Below are positions 33,848 to 41,368 of a DNA stretch of 64,000 nt, piece after piece. Under the pieces are notes generated by a model that did not search any database, was not told where the DNA came from, and saw nothing but the letters and a program-made list of their open reading frames with translations. The DNA is taken from contig NQYJ01000002.1 of the NCBI GenBank assembly GCA_002285055.1, forward strand, positions 124,001 through 188,000. The letters run 5' to 3'. The first letter of the stretch is position 1; every line of letters starts with the position of its first letter. Both the position numbers and the translations under genes were made by a program. Origin of the DNA: Candidatus Izimoplasma sp. ZiA1 (GTDB lineage: Bacteria; Bacillota_I; Bacilli_A; Izemoplasmatales; Izemoplasmataceae).

Positions 33848-35080
33848 ATGAGATTATGGAACAGAAACTTTACAATACTTGTTATTGGGTCATTTATTTC
33901 TGCACTAGGTAGTGCAGCAGCAGGGTTAGGCTTTGGTTTTTTAGTTTTCAAGGAGACAGGAAGCCCTTTATCACTGGCATTGATTACAGTTGCTAGTATT
34001 TTACCAAGAGTAGTTACAAACTTTGTCATAGGACCGTTTATTGACAGAAATTCAAGAAAAAAAATTGTAGTTAGCTTAGATTTTTTCTATGCTATTCTTT
34101 TTGCTGTCATTGGAGTTATTCTTTTCTCAGGTTTCTTTAGTGTACTACTATTTACATTATTAGCTGCCTTCTTTGGAATATTAGATACAGTATATCAAAC
34201 AGCTTTTATGAGTATGTTCCCTGAAGTTATCCCTAAGGGGTTTCATTCAAAAGCATATTCACTATCAAGCTTAATTTGGCCATTGTCTGCAGCAGTAATG
34301 GCTCCAATAGCTGCATTTATGATTGAAACATTCACATATGGTATTGGTATCATTATGTTGTTTAATGCAGTTACTTTCCTTATAACTGCTTCAATGGAAA
34401 GTACAATAATTATTAAGGAAAAACTAAATGAAAAACGAATAAAAGAAGATGAACCTGCTTTTGTTACTGACATGAAGGAAGGTATAAATTATCATAAAAA
34501 AGAAAAAGGAATTCTTGGTATCGGTTTATTGTTTATGGCTTTTTCTTTTGTTTACGCAAGTCAGGATTTGTTAAGGATGCCTTATTTTGTGAATAGTGAT
34601 ATGTATACTCTTGTTCATTTTTCATATATAGTATCTGCAGGTGCCGCAGGAAGAATCGCTGGGGGCATTATTCATTATATTATAAAATATCCGCCACATA
34701 AAAGATTTATGATAGCGATAATTGTCTATTTTTCTGTAGAAGTACTCGGAGCTAGTATGTTGTATATGCCTTATTTCATAATGATAATTATTAGCTTTTT
34801 GATAGGTATCTTAAGTGTTACATCATTTAATATTCGTATGAGTGCTACACAAATATACATTCCTGGAGAAATGCGTGGAAGAGTTAACTCTATCCAACAA
34901 TTATTATGGAACCTTGGAGCGATATTAGGGGCTTTGGTTATTGGTAGTATTGCTGAGTTTACAAGTATTGATTATCGTGAGATTATATTGTTTACTAGTA
35001 TAGTTTCCTTATCAGCTATAGTATTAATACCACTTAGAATGCGAAATGAGTTTAAAAATATTTACAATAAGGATGTGTAA
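33848..35080 (+). CDS. MFS transporter (enterobactin/macrolide-efflux-like)
   Basis: A 410-residue, twelve-helix major facilitator of the group that includes MefA-like and EntS-like exporters. RNFTILVIGSFISALGSAA opens helix 1, GPFIDRNSRKKIVVSLD in parts is the A-motif loop between helices 2 and 3, and PGEMRGRVNSIQQLLWNLG lies before the penultimate helices. A central basic/acidic loop (KEKLNEKRIKEDEP) separates the halves. The substrate is probably a drug or lipophilic compound, which is inferred from the group. The EamA gene starts two bases after its stop. Confidence 0.85.
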   Translation: MRLWNRNFTILVIGSFISALGSAAAGLGFGFLVFKETGSPLSLALITVASILPRVVTNFVIGPFIDRNSRKKIVVSLDFFYAILFAVIGVILFSGFFSVLLFTLLAAFFGILDTVYQTAFMSMFPEVIPKGFHSKAYSLSSLIWPLSAAVMAPIAAFMIETFTYGIGIIMLFNAVTFLITASMESTIIIKEKLNEKRIKEDEPAFVTDMKEGINYHKKEKGILGIGLLFMAFSFVYASQDLLRMPYFVNSDMYTLVHFSYIVSAGAAGRIAGGIIHYIIKYPPHKRFMIAIIVYFSVEVLGASMLYMPYFIMIIISFLIGILSVTSFNIRMSATQIYIPGEMRGRVNSIQQLLWNLGAILGALVIGSIAEFTSIDYREIILFTSIVSLSAIVLIPLRMRNEFKNIYNKDV

Positions 35081-35082
35081 AT

Positions 35083-35985
35083 ATGAATAGAACTTTAGCA
35101 AGATTTGTTTTGATAAGTGCAGGATTAATTTGGGGTCTTGGATTTATAGGAAATAAAATTGTACTTGATTCAGGTTGGAATGACTCACAATTATTGTTCT
35201 TTAGATTTATTACTGCGACAATTTTAATTTTTATTGTTTTTAGGAAAAGAATAATTAAAACAAACAAATACGTTATTAAACAAGGAATGTTTTTAGGTGT
35301 ATTTCTTTACTTAGGTTTTTATTTTCAGACTTGGGGTCTTGAATTTACTACACCTTCAAATAATGCTTTGGTAACGAGTGGTTATATTGTTATGTTACCA
35401 ATTATTGTTTTTATATTTGATAGAGTAAAAGTACCATTAACTACAATCATTGCAGGGATTGTAACTATGATTGGAATTAGTATAATTACAGTTAATTTCT
35501 CTGAATTAGAAATCGCTTTTGGAGATATGTTAACTTTTGTTGGGGCTTTCTTTTATGGTATACATATCTTTTTATTAGGAAAAAGGAGTAAGCAGGTAGA
35601 TTTATATGTGCTAATGGCGTTTCAATTATTAATGTTTAGTATTATAACTACAATAATGCTTTTTATTGATGAAGGATTACCTAGTATTTCTTTTAACTCT
35701 TTTGATGGCTATAAAATAATGTTATTAGCAATGGTTCTAGGTGTCTTCGCAAGTTTTGCAGGTTTTATATTTCAAAGTATTGGACAAAAGCATACTAATG
35801 CCAGTGAAGCTGCAATTTTAATCTCTACAGAGAGTGTATTTGGTCCAATGTTTGCTATTATGTTTTATAATGATCCCTTTAGTATAAAAATTGTAATTGG
35901 AATATTTTTAGTTTTTTGTGGAGTAATACTTAGTGAAGTCGACTTTCTAGGAGCTATTAAAAATATGAAAAAAAAGAGTTTTTAA
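35083..35985 (+). CDS. EamA/DMT-family transporter
   Basis: A 300-residue protein with ten helices in two five-helix EamA repeats: ISAGLIWGLGFIGNKIVLD at the start, and in the second half ASFAGFIFQSIGQKHTNASEAAIL with the usual proline-poor P-x-x-A-like exit, then ESVFGPMFAIMFYNDP. Family members export amino acids or metabolites; the substrate is not predictable. It is cotranscribed with the MFS gene (two-base gap, GGATGTG ribosome site) and followed by a terminator. Confidence 0.9.
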   Translation: MNRTLARFVLISAGLIWGLGFIGNKIVLDSGWNDSQLLFFRFITATILIFIVFRKRIIKTNKYVIKQGMFLGVFLYLGFYFQTWGLEFTTPSNNALVTSGYIVMLPIIVFIFDRVKVPLTTIIAGIVTMIGISIITVNFSELEIAFGDMLTFVGAFFYGIHIFLLGKRSKQVDLYVLMAFQLLMFSIITTIMLFIDEGLPSISFNSFDGYKIMLLAMVLGVFASFAGFIFQSIGQKHTNASEAAILISTESVFGPMFAIMFYNDPFSIKIVIGIFLVFCGVILSEVDFLGAIKNMKKKSF

Positions 35986-35995
35986 CTCTTTTTTT
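35969..35995 (+). terminator. Intrinsic terminator
   Basis: AAAAAGAGTT-TTT-AACTCTTTTT formed by the last codons of the EamA gene and the bases after them. Confidence 0.85.
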
Positions 35996-36005
35996 ATTTA
36001 TGATT

Positions 36006-36046
36006 TTGTAAAAAATATTTGACATAATGTAATAAATTTTTTACAA
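36006..36046. promoter_or_regulatory. Inverted repeat around a promoter, probable operator
   Basis: TTGTAAAAAAT (36006-36016) and its exact complement ATTTTTTACAA (36036-36046), 19 bases apart, centre to centre 30 bases (about three helix turns). The left arm lies just before the -35 box and the right arm covers the -10 box, ideal for repression by the XRE protein of this operon. Confidence 0.7.
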
Positions 36047-36047
36047 T
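36019..36047 (+). promoter_or_regulatory. SigA-type promoter of the membrane protein/XRE pair
   Basis: TTGACA (36019-36024), 17-base spacer, TACAAT (36042-36047); ATG 36065 follows after GTGAGGTGG. Confidence 0.8.
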
Positions 36048-36064
36048 AACAGTGAGGTGGTAAT

Positions 36065-36496
36065 ATGAATGCTGCGTTTAAAAATTCCTTATATTTACTT
36101 ATTGTTTCAAGTTTAAGTTTATTTGGCTTTAGTATTTTCTTTTTTATAGTTGGCCCTGTTGATTTTGTCCAAGATTCATTAAACTTAGTAATTAGTTCAT
36201 GTATTCTTGCTTTTTTCTTTGTTACATCATCAATTATTAATCTAGTTAATCATAAAAAAAAGCTTGAAGCATACGACGAGAGAGATAATTCAATAATTAG
36301 TAATGCAAATATATATGGTTTTGTTATTACGATGATGTATGTTTTTGTTTTTACGACGTCTTTGTTTATTAAATTTAGAGATTTAGAATATGTTAGTGTT
36401 GGCTATTTATGGTTTATAGCTTACTCATCTATTATTTTTTCATATTTTTCGATATCTTTATTAATTGTTGTTACATATCTCGGAGAGAAAAATTAA
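36065..36496 (+). CDS. Small membrane protein paired with an XRE regulator
   Basis: A 143-residue protein with four hydrophobic helices and a short charged cytoplasmic loop in the middle (NHKKKLEAYDERDNSI). The D-E-R-D loop and the gene pairing recall DUF2178-like proteins that sit before small XRE repressors in many Firmicutes, where the pair responds to membrane or cell-envelope stress. That link is inference. It is the first gene of a two-gene operon; its TAA stop overlaps the likely start of the regulator. Confidence 0.8.
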   Translation: MNAAFKNSLYLLIVSSLSLFGFSIFFFIVGPVDFVQDSLNLVISSCILAFFFVTSSIINLVNHKKKLEAYDERDNSIISNANIYGFVITMMYVFVFTTSLFIKFRDLEYVSVGYLWFIAYSSIIFSYFSISLLIVVTYLGEKN

Positions 36497-36695
36497 TATA
36501 GAGTTTAGAATCAAGAGATATCGGAACCTATTAGACTTGTCTCAAGATGAATTAGCAAAATTAGTAGGCTGTACTAGACAAACCATAAATGCAATAGAGA
36601 AAGGAAAGTATTCTCCTAGTCTTTTGCTTGCATTTAAAATTGCAGATGTTTTAAATGCAGATATTAATGACGTATTTGAGTATAAAAAAAAGTAG
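36492..36695 (+). CDS. Small XRE-family repressor (YvaO/YozG-like)
   Basis: About 67 residues, nearly all helix-turn-helix: IKRYRNLLDLSQDELAKLVG, then TRQTINAIEKGKYSPSLLLAFKIADVLNADINDVF in parts. This is the common 65-70-residue repressor type. The frame is open upstream to TTG 36465, but those starts have no ribosome site and would add residues that the family lacks. The in-frame ATT at 36492 overlaps the preceding TAA (ATTAA), after GGAGAG at 36482-36487, and gives the expected length; it would be a rare start used by coupled re-initiation. It probably binds the inverted repeat at 36006-36046. Confidence 0.85.
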   Translation: MNIEFRIKRYRNLLDLSQDELAKLVGCTRQTINAIEKGKYSPSLLLAFKIADVLNADINDVFEYKKK

Positions 36696-36709
36696 AGTTT
36701 CCTCTACTT
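36683..36709 (-). terminator. Terminator of the M20 peptidase gene
   Basis: On the minus strand AAGTAGAG-GAAA-CTCTACTT followed by T; the arms lie between the two convergent stop codons, and the T run exists only for the minus strand. Confidence 0.8.
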
Positions 36710-37873
36710 ATAGTTTAATACATTATTTATTGTTAGTAATACACCGGTAAGTAAAGCATCTTCATCAATATCAAATTTAGGACTGTGATTATAATGAATC
36801 AGTCCTTTTTCTATGTTTCTAGCTCCAATAAAAGAAAAAGATCCTTTTACATTATTTAAATAAAATGAAAAATCCTCTCCACCCATAATTGGATTATCCA
36901 AAAGTTTAACATTTTCTCTTCCGAGAATATCTTTTGCTTGTTTAATTGTATACTCAGTAATTTCCTTATTGTTGATTAAGGGATCATAACCAAACTCATA
37001 ATTAAAATTATATGTTACACGGTGAGCTAATGAAATATGTTTTGTTATTTCCTCAATTCTAGTTTTTAAGTAAATCCTTGTATTTTGGTCAATTGTTCTA
37101 ACCGTTCCACCAAAAGTAGCTGTTTCAGGAATTATGTTATGGGCACTACCTGTGGTAATTAAAGTAGTTTGAATTACAGCGGGAGTAGTAGCTGGTATTT
37201 CTTTAGGAATTAAATTTTGAATTGCTAGTACTATTTCACAAAGAGGTATGATTGGGTCTTTTCCTGTACTTGGTGCACTTGCATGTGTTCCTTCTCCAGT
37301 GATAGTAATTGTGAACTCATCAGGGGCAGCCATGAAGCTTCCAACTTTTGTGTTTACGATATTTAGATCTTCTCCTGTGGTGATATGTAAACCAAAAATA
37401 ACATCTAAATCATCAATCAGTCCAGATTCAATTATTTTTGTAGCCCCACCAGGGAATGGACCTTCTTCAGCTGGTTGAAAAATCAAAACAACTTCCCCAT
37501 TAATTTCATTTCTATTGTCTTGCAGATATTTAGCAGAAGCTAGTAACATTGCTGTATGGGCATCATGTCCACAAGCATGCATAACACCTTCGTTAACAGA
37601 ACAATAAGGAACATTGTTTTCTTCAGTTAACATTAAGGCATCAATATCAGCTCTAAGCCCGATAATATTACCATTATCTTTACCTTTTATTCGTGCCACA
37701 ATCCCTGTCTTACAAGCATACTTTATATCAGTGATTCCAAAAGATTCAAGTTCTTTTTGGACTTTTTTTATTGTCTTAAACTCTTGAAACCCAGGTTCAG
37801 GATGCATATGAAAATGTCTTCTAATTTTTATAACGTAATCCTCAAGATGTTTGATTTGATCTCTAGTAATCAT
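36704..37873 (-). CDS. M20-family amidohydrolase (N-acyl-amino acid hydrolase type)
   Basis: A 389-residue cytoplasmic metal-dependent hydrolase of the HipO/AmaA/IlvG-like group. HMHPEPGFQE is at 22-31, GLRADIDAL at 72-80, the metal site in HACGHDAHT (Cys101, His103), PAEEGPFPGG with Glu136/Glu137, the dimerisation domain in the middle (EGTHASAP), and GGEDFSFYL at the end. It would cleave an acyl or aryl amide from an amino acid; exact substrate unknown. Single gene on the minus strand with GAGGTGAAATT before the ATG. Confidence 0.9.
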   Translation of the reverse strand: MITRDQIKHLEDYVIKIRRHFHMHPEPGFQEFKTIKKVQKELESFGITDIKYACKTGIVARIKGKDNGNIIGLRADIDALMLTEENNVPYCSVNEGVMHACGHDAHTAMLLASAKYLQDNRNEINGEVVLIFQPAEEGPFPGGATKIIESGLIDDLDVIFGLHITTGEDLNIVNTKVGSFMAAPDEFTITITGEGTHASAPSTGKDPIIPLCEIVLAIQNLIPKEIPATTPAVIQTTLITTGSAHNIIPETATFGGTVRTIDQNTRIYLKTRIEEITKHISLAHRVTYNFNYEFGYDPLINNKEITEYTIKQAKDILGRENVKLLDNPIMGGEDFSFYLNNVKGSFSFIGARNIEKGLIHYNHSPKFDIDEDALLTGVLLTINNVLNYK

Positions 37874-37913
37874 AATTTCACCTCATTAGTTTTTCTTAAT
37901 TATAAAACATTTC

Positions 37914-37941
37914 AAAAAAAATAACTACATTTTGTAGTTAT
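37914..37941 (-). terminator. Terminator of the endonuclease gene
   Basis: ATAACTACA-(TTT)-TGTAGTTAT with an A run on the left side, a T run for the minus strand. Confidence 0.85.
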
Positions 37942-39216
37942 TTAATTATTAGCAAAAACTTTTTCAGCGAATTCTGGATGATCAATGAAAGGATTTCTAT
38001 TTCCTTGAATTCCATAAATAACATTATTTCTATTCATCTCAAAATCATCAACTGGATCATCAATATTCCATTGTAATAAAACATCTAGTTTTCCCATAAG
38101 TGGAGCAGTACCATTGTCAACATAATTATTAATTTCTAGATCTAAATAATCATATTTAGCTTCATCACCTTCGTATCTAACTGCCATATAAAATATCATT
38201 CTTGCAACATCGCCTTTAACTTCATCCCTAGGCTCCCAAGAATCATTATCAACTTTATTAGTAGTAGAGCCATCAGCATCATAATATAAACTGCCACCGA
38301 TATCAAAATCTAAACTAGCTCTTTTTCCATTGACTGAAACGTCTGTAGGTCTTATATGATGTAAATCAGTTCCAGGACCAGTAGCCGTACCAAAATCTCC
38401 ATGGCCTTTTGCCCAAACATGTTCGCGATTCCATTCACTAGCTGCTCCACCGTGGTTTTGATTTGAATCGCTCCAACCAGTGTAGAACAGTATAACATTA
38501 TTAGGATTATTAGGATCTTTATCAGTTTCAGCAAGATATCCCCACAAACTACTATAAGATTTTGCTGAATGATCATCTATTAGATTGTGTAAAAAACTTT
38601 TTAAAACTAGTCCATTTAATCCATCAGCACCATTATAATAACCAGTATAATTATAATCATTATCAACACATTCATTATTAATAAGTGTTTGATCAGTATC
38701 ACATGTAACCGGAACTTCATTATCAACACATTCATTATTAATAAGTGTTTGATCAGCATCACATGTAACCGGAACTTCATTATCAACACATTCATTATTA
38801 ATAAGTGTTTGATCAGTATCACATGTAACCGGAACTTCATTATCAACACATTTATTATTAACAAGTGTTTGATCAGTATCACAAGTTAAAACATTCTCAA
38901 TATAAGCGTAGATTTTTACGTCAAAATCTTTTGAAGCCACTCTATCGTTGTATGTAAATAAAGTTGTTATTGTAAGAGTAGTGTCATGTTCAATGTCAGC
39001 TAATTGTCCATCTTTTGATATAATATTGGAAACACTACCAATATACTCAATCGATACACCATCAATTAAATTTGGTAATTTTGCTTTTTCAAAAGTGTTT
39101 ACAATATTGTAATTATCACTGACATCCTTTAGAGTATTGTCAACCTGTACAGGCTTACAAGCGCTTAATGAAAGCGTAAGTAGTAAAATTAAAAATAAAA
39201 TATTTGTTTTTTTCAT
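37942..39216 (-). CDS. Extracellular endonuclease I lipoprotein with Cys repeats
   Basis: A 424-residue surface lipoprotein. The signal peptide ends in LSAC with Cys20. Residues ~30-111 are a beta-rich domain, residues 112-187 consist of 20-residue repeats of the type CDTDQTLINNECVDNEVPVT (each with two cysteines), and residues ~190-424 are an endonuclease I (EndA/BsnA) domain with the active-site EWNREHVWAKGHGDF, DLHHIRPTD, and DSWEPRDEVKGDVARMIFYM in parts. It should cut DNA outside the cell. ATG 39216 is used (AAAGGTGGA site) instead of GTG 39225. The repeats may be a disulfide-bonded stalk. Confidence 0.92.
   Translation of the reverse strand: MKKTNILFLILLLTLSLSACKPVQVDNTLKDVSDNYNIVNTFEKAKLPNLIDGVSIEYIGSVSNIISKDGQLADIEHDTTLTITTLFTYNDRVASKDFDVKIYAYIENVLTCDTDQTLVNNKCVDNEVPVTCDTDQTLINNECVDNEVPVTCDADQTLINNECVDNEVPVTCDTDQTLINNECVDNDYNYTGYYNGADGLNGLVLKSFLHNLIDDHSAKSYSSLWGYLAETDKDPNNPNNVILFYTGWSDSNQNHGGAASEWNREHVWAKGHGDFGTATGPGTDLHHIRPTDVSVNGKRASLDFDIGGSLYYDADGSTTNKVDNDSWEPRDEVKGDVARMIFYMAVRYEGDEAKYDYLDLEINNYVDNGTAPLMGKLDVLLQWNIDDPVDDFEMNRNNVIYGIQGNRNPFIDHPEFAEKVFANN
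38656..38883 (-). repeat. 60-bp coding tandem repeat, 3.8 copies
   Basis: The unit is exactly 60 bases, so 20 codons. Three full copies and a fourth of 16 codons follow each other; copies 2-4 are nearly base-identical (one changed base gives Ala for Asp), while the first translated copy has Val/Lys for Ile/Glu. This suggests recent expansion by slippage or unequal exchange. Confidence 0.97.
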
Positions 39217-39274
39217 CGAGTCCACCTTTTCCTTTTTAACACTATATTATAATTGAACAGGATTTTAAAATCAA

Positions 39275-39298
39275 TAAAAAAAAGGTATTAGATACCTT
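39275..39298 (-). terminator. Terminator of the SDR gene
   Basis: AAGGTAT-TAG-ATACCTT with an A run on the left, giving a T run on the minus strand; overlaps the last codons. Confidence 0.8.
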
Positions 39299-40205
39299 CT
39301 TTAATTTTTAATGATTCAATAGATGTTTTATAAAATTTATCTTGTAACTCTTTATTATTACTACGTCTTGAGTTTTTCACTTTTTTTGGCATTCCTTTGG
39401 TTCCGAAAATCCCACTTGGTCCGTAATAGTTTCCATTTACCGCATCTATATCCGTTGAGGCTAGTACTAGCGGTAAACTTCCCATAAATCTATTTTGAGA
39501 AAATAAATTAATAATAGGATCAAATATCTTAAAGAAGAGACTGCCCTTAACGTGTCTTCCAAGATTAGTTCTAGAGATTCCAGGATGGGCACTTAATGCG
39601 ATTATATGACTATTTTTCTTTTCTAGTAATCTAGCTAGTTTATTAGTAAAAAGCATATTTGCTAGTTTGCTCTGAGCATAAGCTTTCATTTTATTGTATT
39701 TAATATTCTCATCATATTTAAAGGAATTAAAATCTATTTTTCCATACTTATGAGCAAGAGAAGATACATTTACAATTCGCCCTGTTTTTTTGTTCATTAA
39801 ATCAAATACCAAATGCGTTAAATAAAAATGACCAAAATGATTAACACCTATTTGTTTTTCATAACCATCTACAGTACTACCGTAAGGTACAGTCATAATT
39901 CCAGCATTATTAAGCAAGACATCAATTACTACGTTACGAGACTTTAGTTCATTAGAAAAATCTAAAACAGTTTTTAAATCACTTAAATCGAGTTTCATAA
40001 CTATAATATTTGCTTTAGGAAATTCCTTTAAAATATCATCTTTTGCGTTTTGACCTCTGTCAATACTCCTAACAGCCATAATAACAATAGCGTTTTTGCT
40101 TGCAAACAGTCTTGCGCTTTCAAACCCGATTCCTGAATTGGAACCTGTAACAACAATTGTTTTTGAGCTCAAGTCAGTTACAAAATTAATTTCTTTTCTG
40201 TTCAT
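39288..40205 (-). CDS. Short-chain dehydrogenase/reductase (retinol-dehydrogenase-like)
   Basis: A 305-residue NAD(P)-dependent SDR. TGSNSGIG (20-27) is the dinucleotide loop, NNAG is at 99-102, Ser148/149 and Tyr176-x3-Lys180 form the catalytic set. The long helical C terminus with HPGISRTNLGRH is typical of the RDH11-14-like branch, found in many bacteria without known substrate. ATG 40205 is used because AAGTGAAGTG lies before it and it leaves five bases after the preceding stop; GTG 40214 would overlap that gene. It is cotranscribed with the membrane-protein gene upstream. Confidence 0.88.
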   Translation of the reverse strand: MNRKEINFVTDLSSKTIVVTGSNSGIGFESARLFASKNAIVIMAVRSIDRGQNAKDDILKEFPKANIIVMKLDLSDLKTVLDFSNELKSRNVVIDVLLNNAGIMTVPYGSTVDGYEKQIGVNHFGHFYLTHLVFDLMNKKTGRIVNVSSLAHKYGKIDFNSFKYDENIKYNKMKAYAQSKLANMLFTNKLARLLEKKNSHIIALSAHPGISRTNLGRHVKGSLFFKIFDPIINLFSQNRFMGSLPLVLASTDIDAVNGNYYGPSGIFGTKGMPKKVKNSRRSNNKELQDKFYKTSIESLKIKEGI

Positions 40206-40210
40206 AAAAA

Positions 40211-40687
40211 TCACTTCACTTTACATTTAGTTTTTTGAATATTATTCATAACAAAAATAAAACCAATAACAACAAATAACAATGCTCCAAATTTCCATAA
40301 TAGATTACCATTTGGTAAAACGTAAGGCGTAAAAGCTATTCCAATCGCACTTAAAAAAGACACAACACAGCTTGTACATCCAAATGTTAACAAACCAAAT
40401 AAGAAAGTAATAAAAGGAATCGCATTACTGCCTTTAGGCTCTATTTTTGTAAGTTTATAATTTATAATACTAAAGCTTACCATGATACTAGTTAATCCTG
40501 CAATTAATAAGTTAATTGTAATATGAACTACTACTACAAGAAATCCAAAATTGTTTATCATAACTTTATAGTTTGTGTTTCCCTCAAAATCTAAAAATAC
40601 ATATAGACCAAAAAAGAAAATGAAAAGTGCTGCAATTAAAAATAAATTATTTCTCTTTAGAGATTCTTGTTTTATTATATTAAGCAT
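40211..40687 (-). CDS. Four-helix membrane protein with intramembrane Cys pair
   Basis: A 158-residue protein with four hydrophobic segments at about 15-34, 45-75, 90-118 and 128-148. The third contains FGCTSCVVSFLSAIG, a C-x-x-C pair near a membrane face; such pairs occur in MauE/DsbD-like and metal-handling membrane proteins, but I know no exact family. The C terminus is short and basic (KTKCKVK). It is followed by the SDR gene in the same transcript; whether they share a task is not clear. Confidence 0.7.
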   Translation of the reverse strand: MLNIIKQESLKRNNLFLIAALFIFFFGLYVFLDFEGNTNYKVMINNFGFLVVVVHITINLLIAGLTSIMVSFSIINYKLTKIEPKGSNAIPFITFLFGLLTFGCTSCVVSFLSAIGIAFTPYVLPNGNLLWKFGALLFVVIGFIFVMNNIQKTKCKVK

Positions 40688-40754
40688 CTAGCTCACCTCT
40701 GAAAACAGTATAACATATTAAAGAAAAATGATTATTTTGTATGCAACACATTTT

Positions 40755-41255
40755 TTAGTATTCTTTCATTAGTTTTAAATAGTAATCTTTGTTTTGTGAA
40801 ATATTTTCTAACTCTTTAGTTTTTAGTTCACGAATAATTTTCATAGGATTACCCATTACTAAAGTGTTTTTAGGAACTGTTTTAAATGGAGGAACTACGC
40901 ATCCTGCTCCAACTAAAGCTCCCTCTTCAATAATAGCACCATCTAATACAATACTTCCCATACCAATTAAGGCATTATCTTTAACTGTGGCAGCATGGAT
41001 AATAGCACCATGTCCTACAGTTACGTTTTTACCAATTGTAGTTGGCATATTTAAATTTGTGTGGATAACAGTATTGTCCTGAATGTTTGTGTTTTCATCA
41101 ATTAATACATAATCCATATCTGCTCTAATCGTGACGTTATACCAAACATTAACATTGTCTTTCAATGTTACATCTCCAGCAATTACAGCATTGTGAAAAA
41201 CTTTAGCCTTTTTACTTATTTTTGGTTCTTTATTTTGATACTTTTCAATATACAT
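40755..41255 (-). CDS. Gamma-carbonic anhydrase-like protein
   Basis: A 166-residue left-handed beta-helix protein of the gamma-class carbonic anhydrase family (YrdA/PaaY-like). Hexapeptide-repeat isoleucine/valine spacing runs from residue ~20 to ~130. The three zinc-ligand histidines are present: His65 (VIHTN), His82 and His87 (VGHGAIIHA). NTLVMGNPMKIIREL is the typical C-terminal exit into a helix. Short family members of this kind are often annotated as acyl transferases, and many have no measured CO2 activity. Single gene on the minus strand with GAGGTGATT before the ATG. Confidence 0.9.
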   Translation of the reverse strand: MYIEKYQNKEPKISKKAKVFHNAVIAGDVTLKDNVNVWYNVTIRADMDYVLIDENTNIQDNTVIHTNLNMPTTIGKNVTVGHGAIIHAATVKDNALIGMGSIVLDGAIIEEGALVGAGCVVPPFKTVPKNTLVMGNPMKIIRELKTKELENISQNKDYYLKLMKEY

Positions 41256-41292
41256 TTAATCACCTCATTTTAAATATAACACAATAAATTGA

Positions 41293-41317
41293 AAAACATT
41301 TAAAATTTAAATGTTTT
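41293..41317. promoter_or_regulatory. Perfect 25-base palindrome between divergent genes
   Basis: AAAACATTTAAA-A-TTTAAATGTTTT, twelve-base arms around one base. It lies between two divergent start codons (41255 minus, 41369 plus), so an operator or a hairpin in one leader is more likely than a terminator. Confidence 0.55.
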
Positions 41318-41368
41318 ATTACTTTTTAATATTATACTATTTTGTTAAAATAGAATTAGGAGGTGTTA

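Noticed and set aside
38656..38883. CRISPR-like array
   Set aside because: The units are directly adjacent without spacers and code for protein; no cas genes are near.
38616..38889. Open frames on both strands across the 60-bp repeat
   Set aside because: They arise because the repeat length is a multiple of three and has no stop in those frames; only the endonuclease frame continues into recognisable domains.
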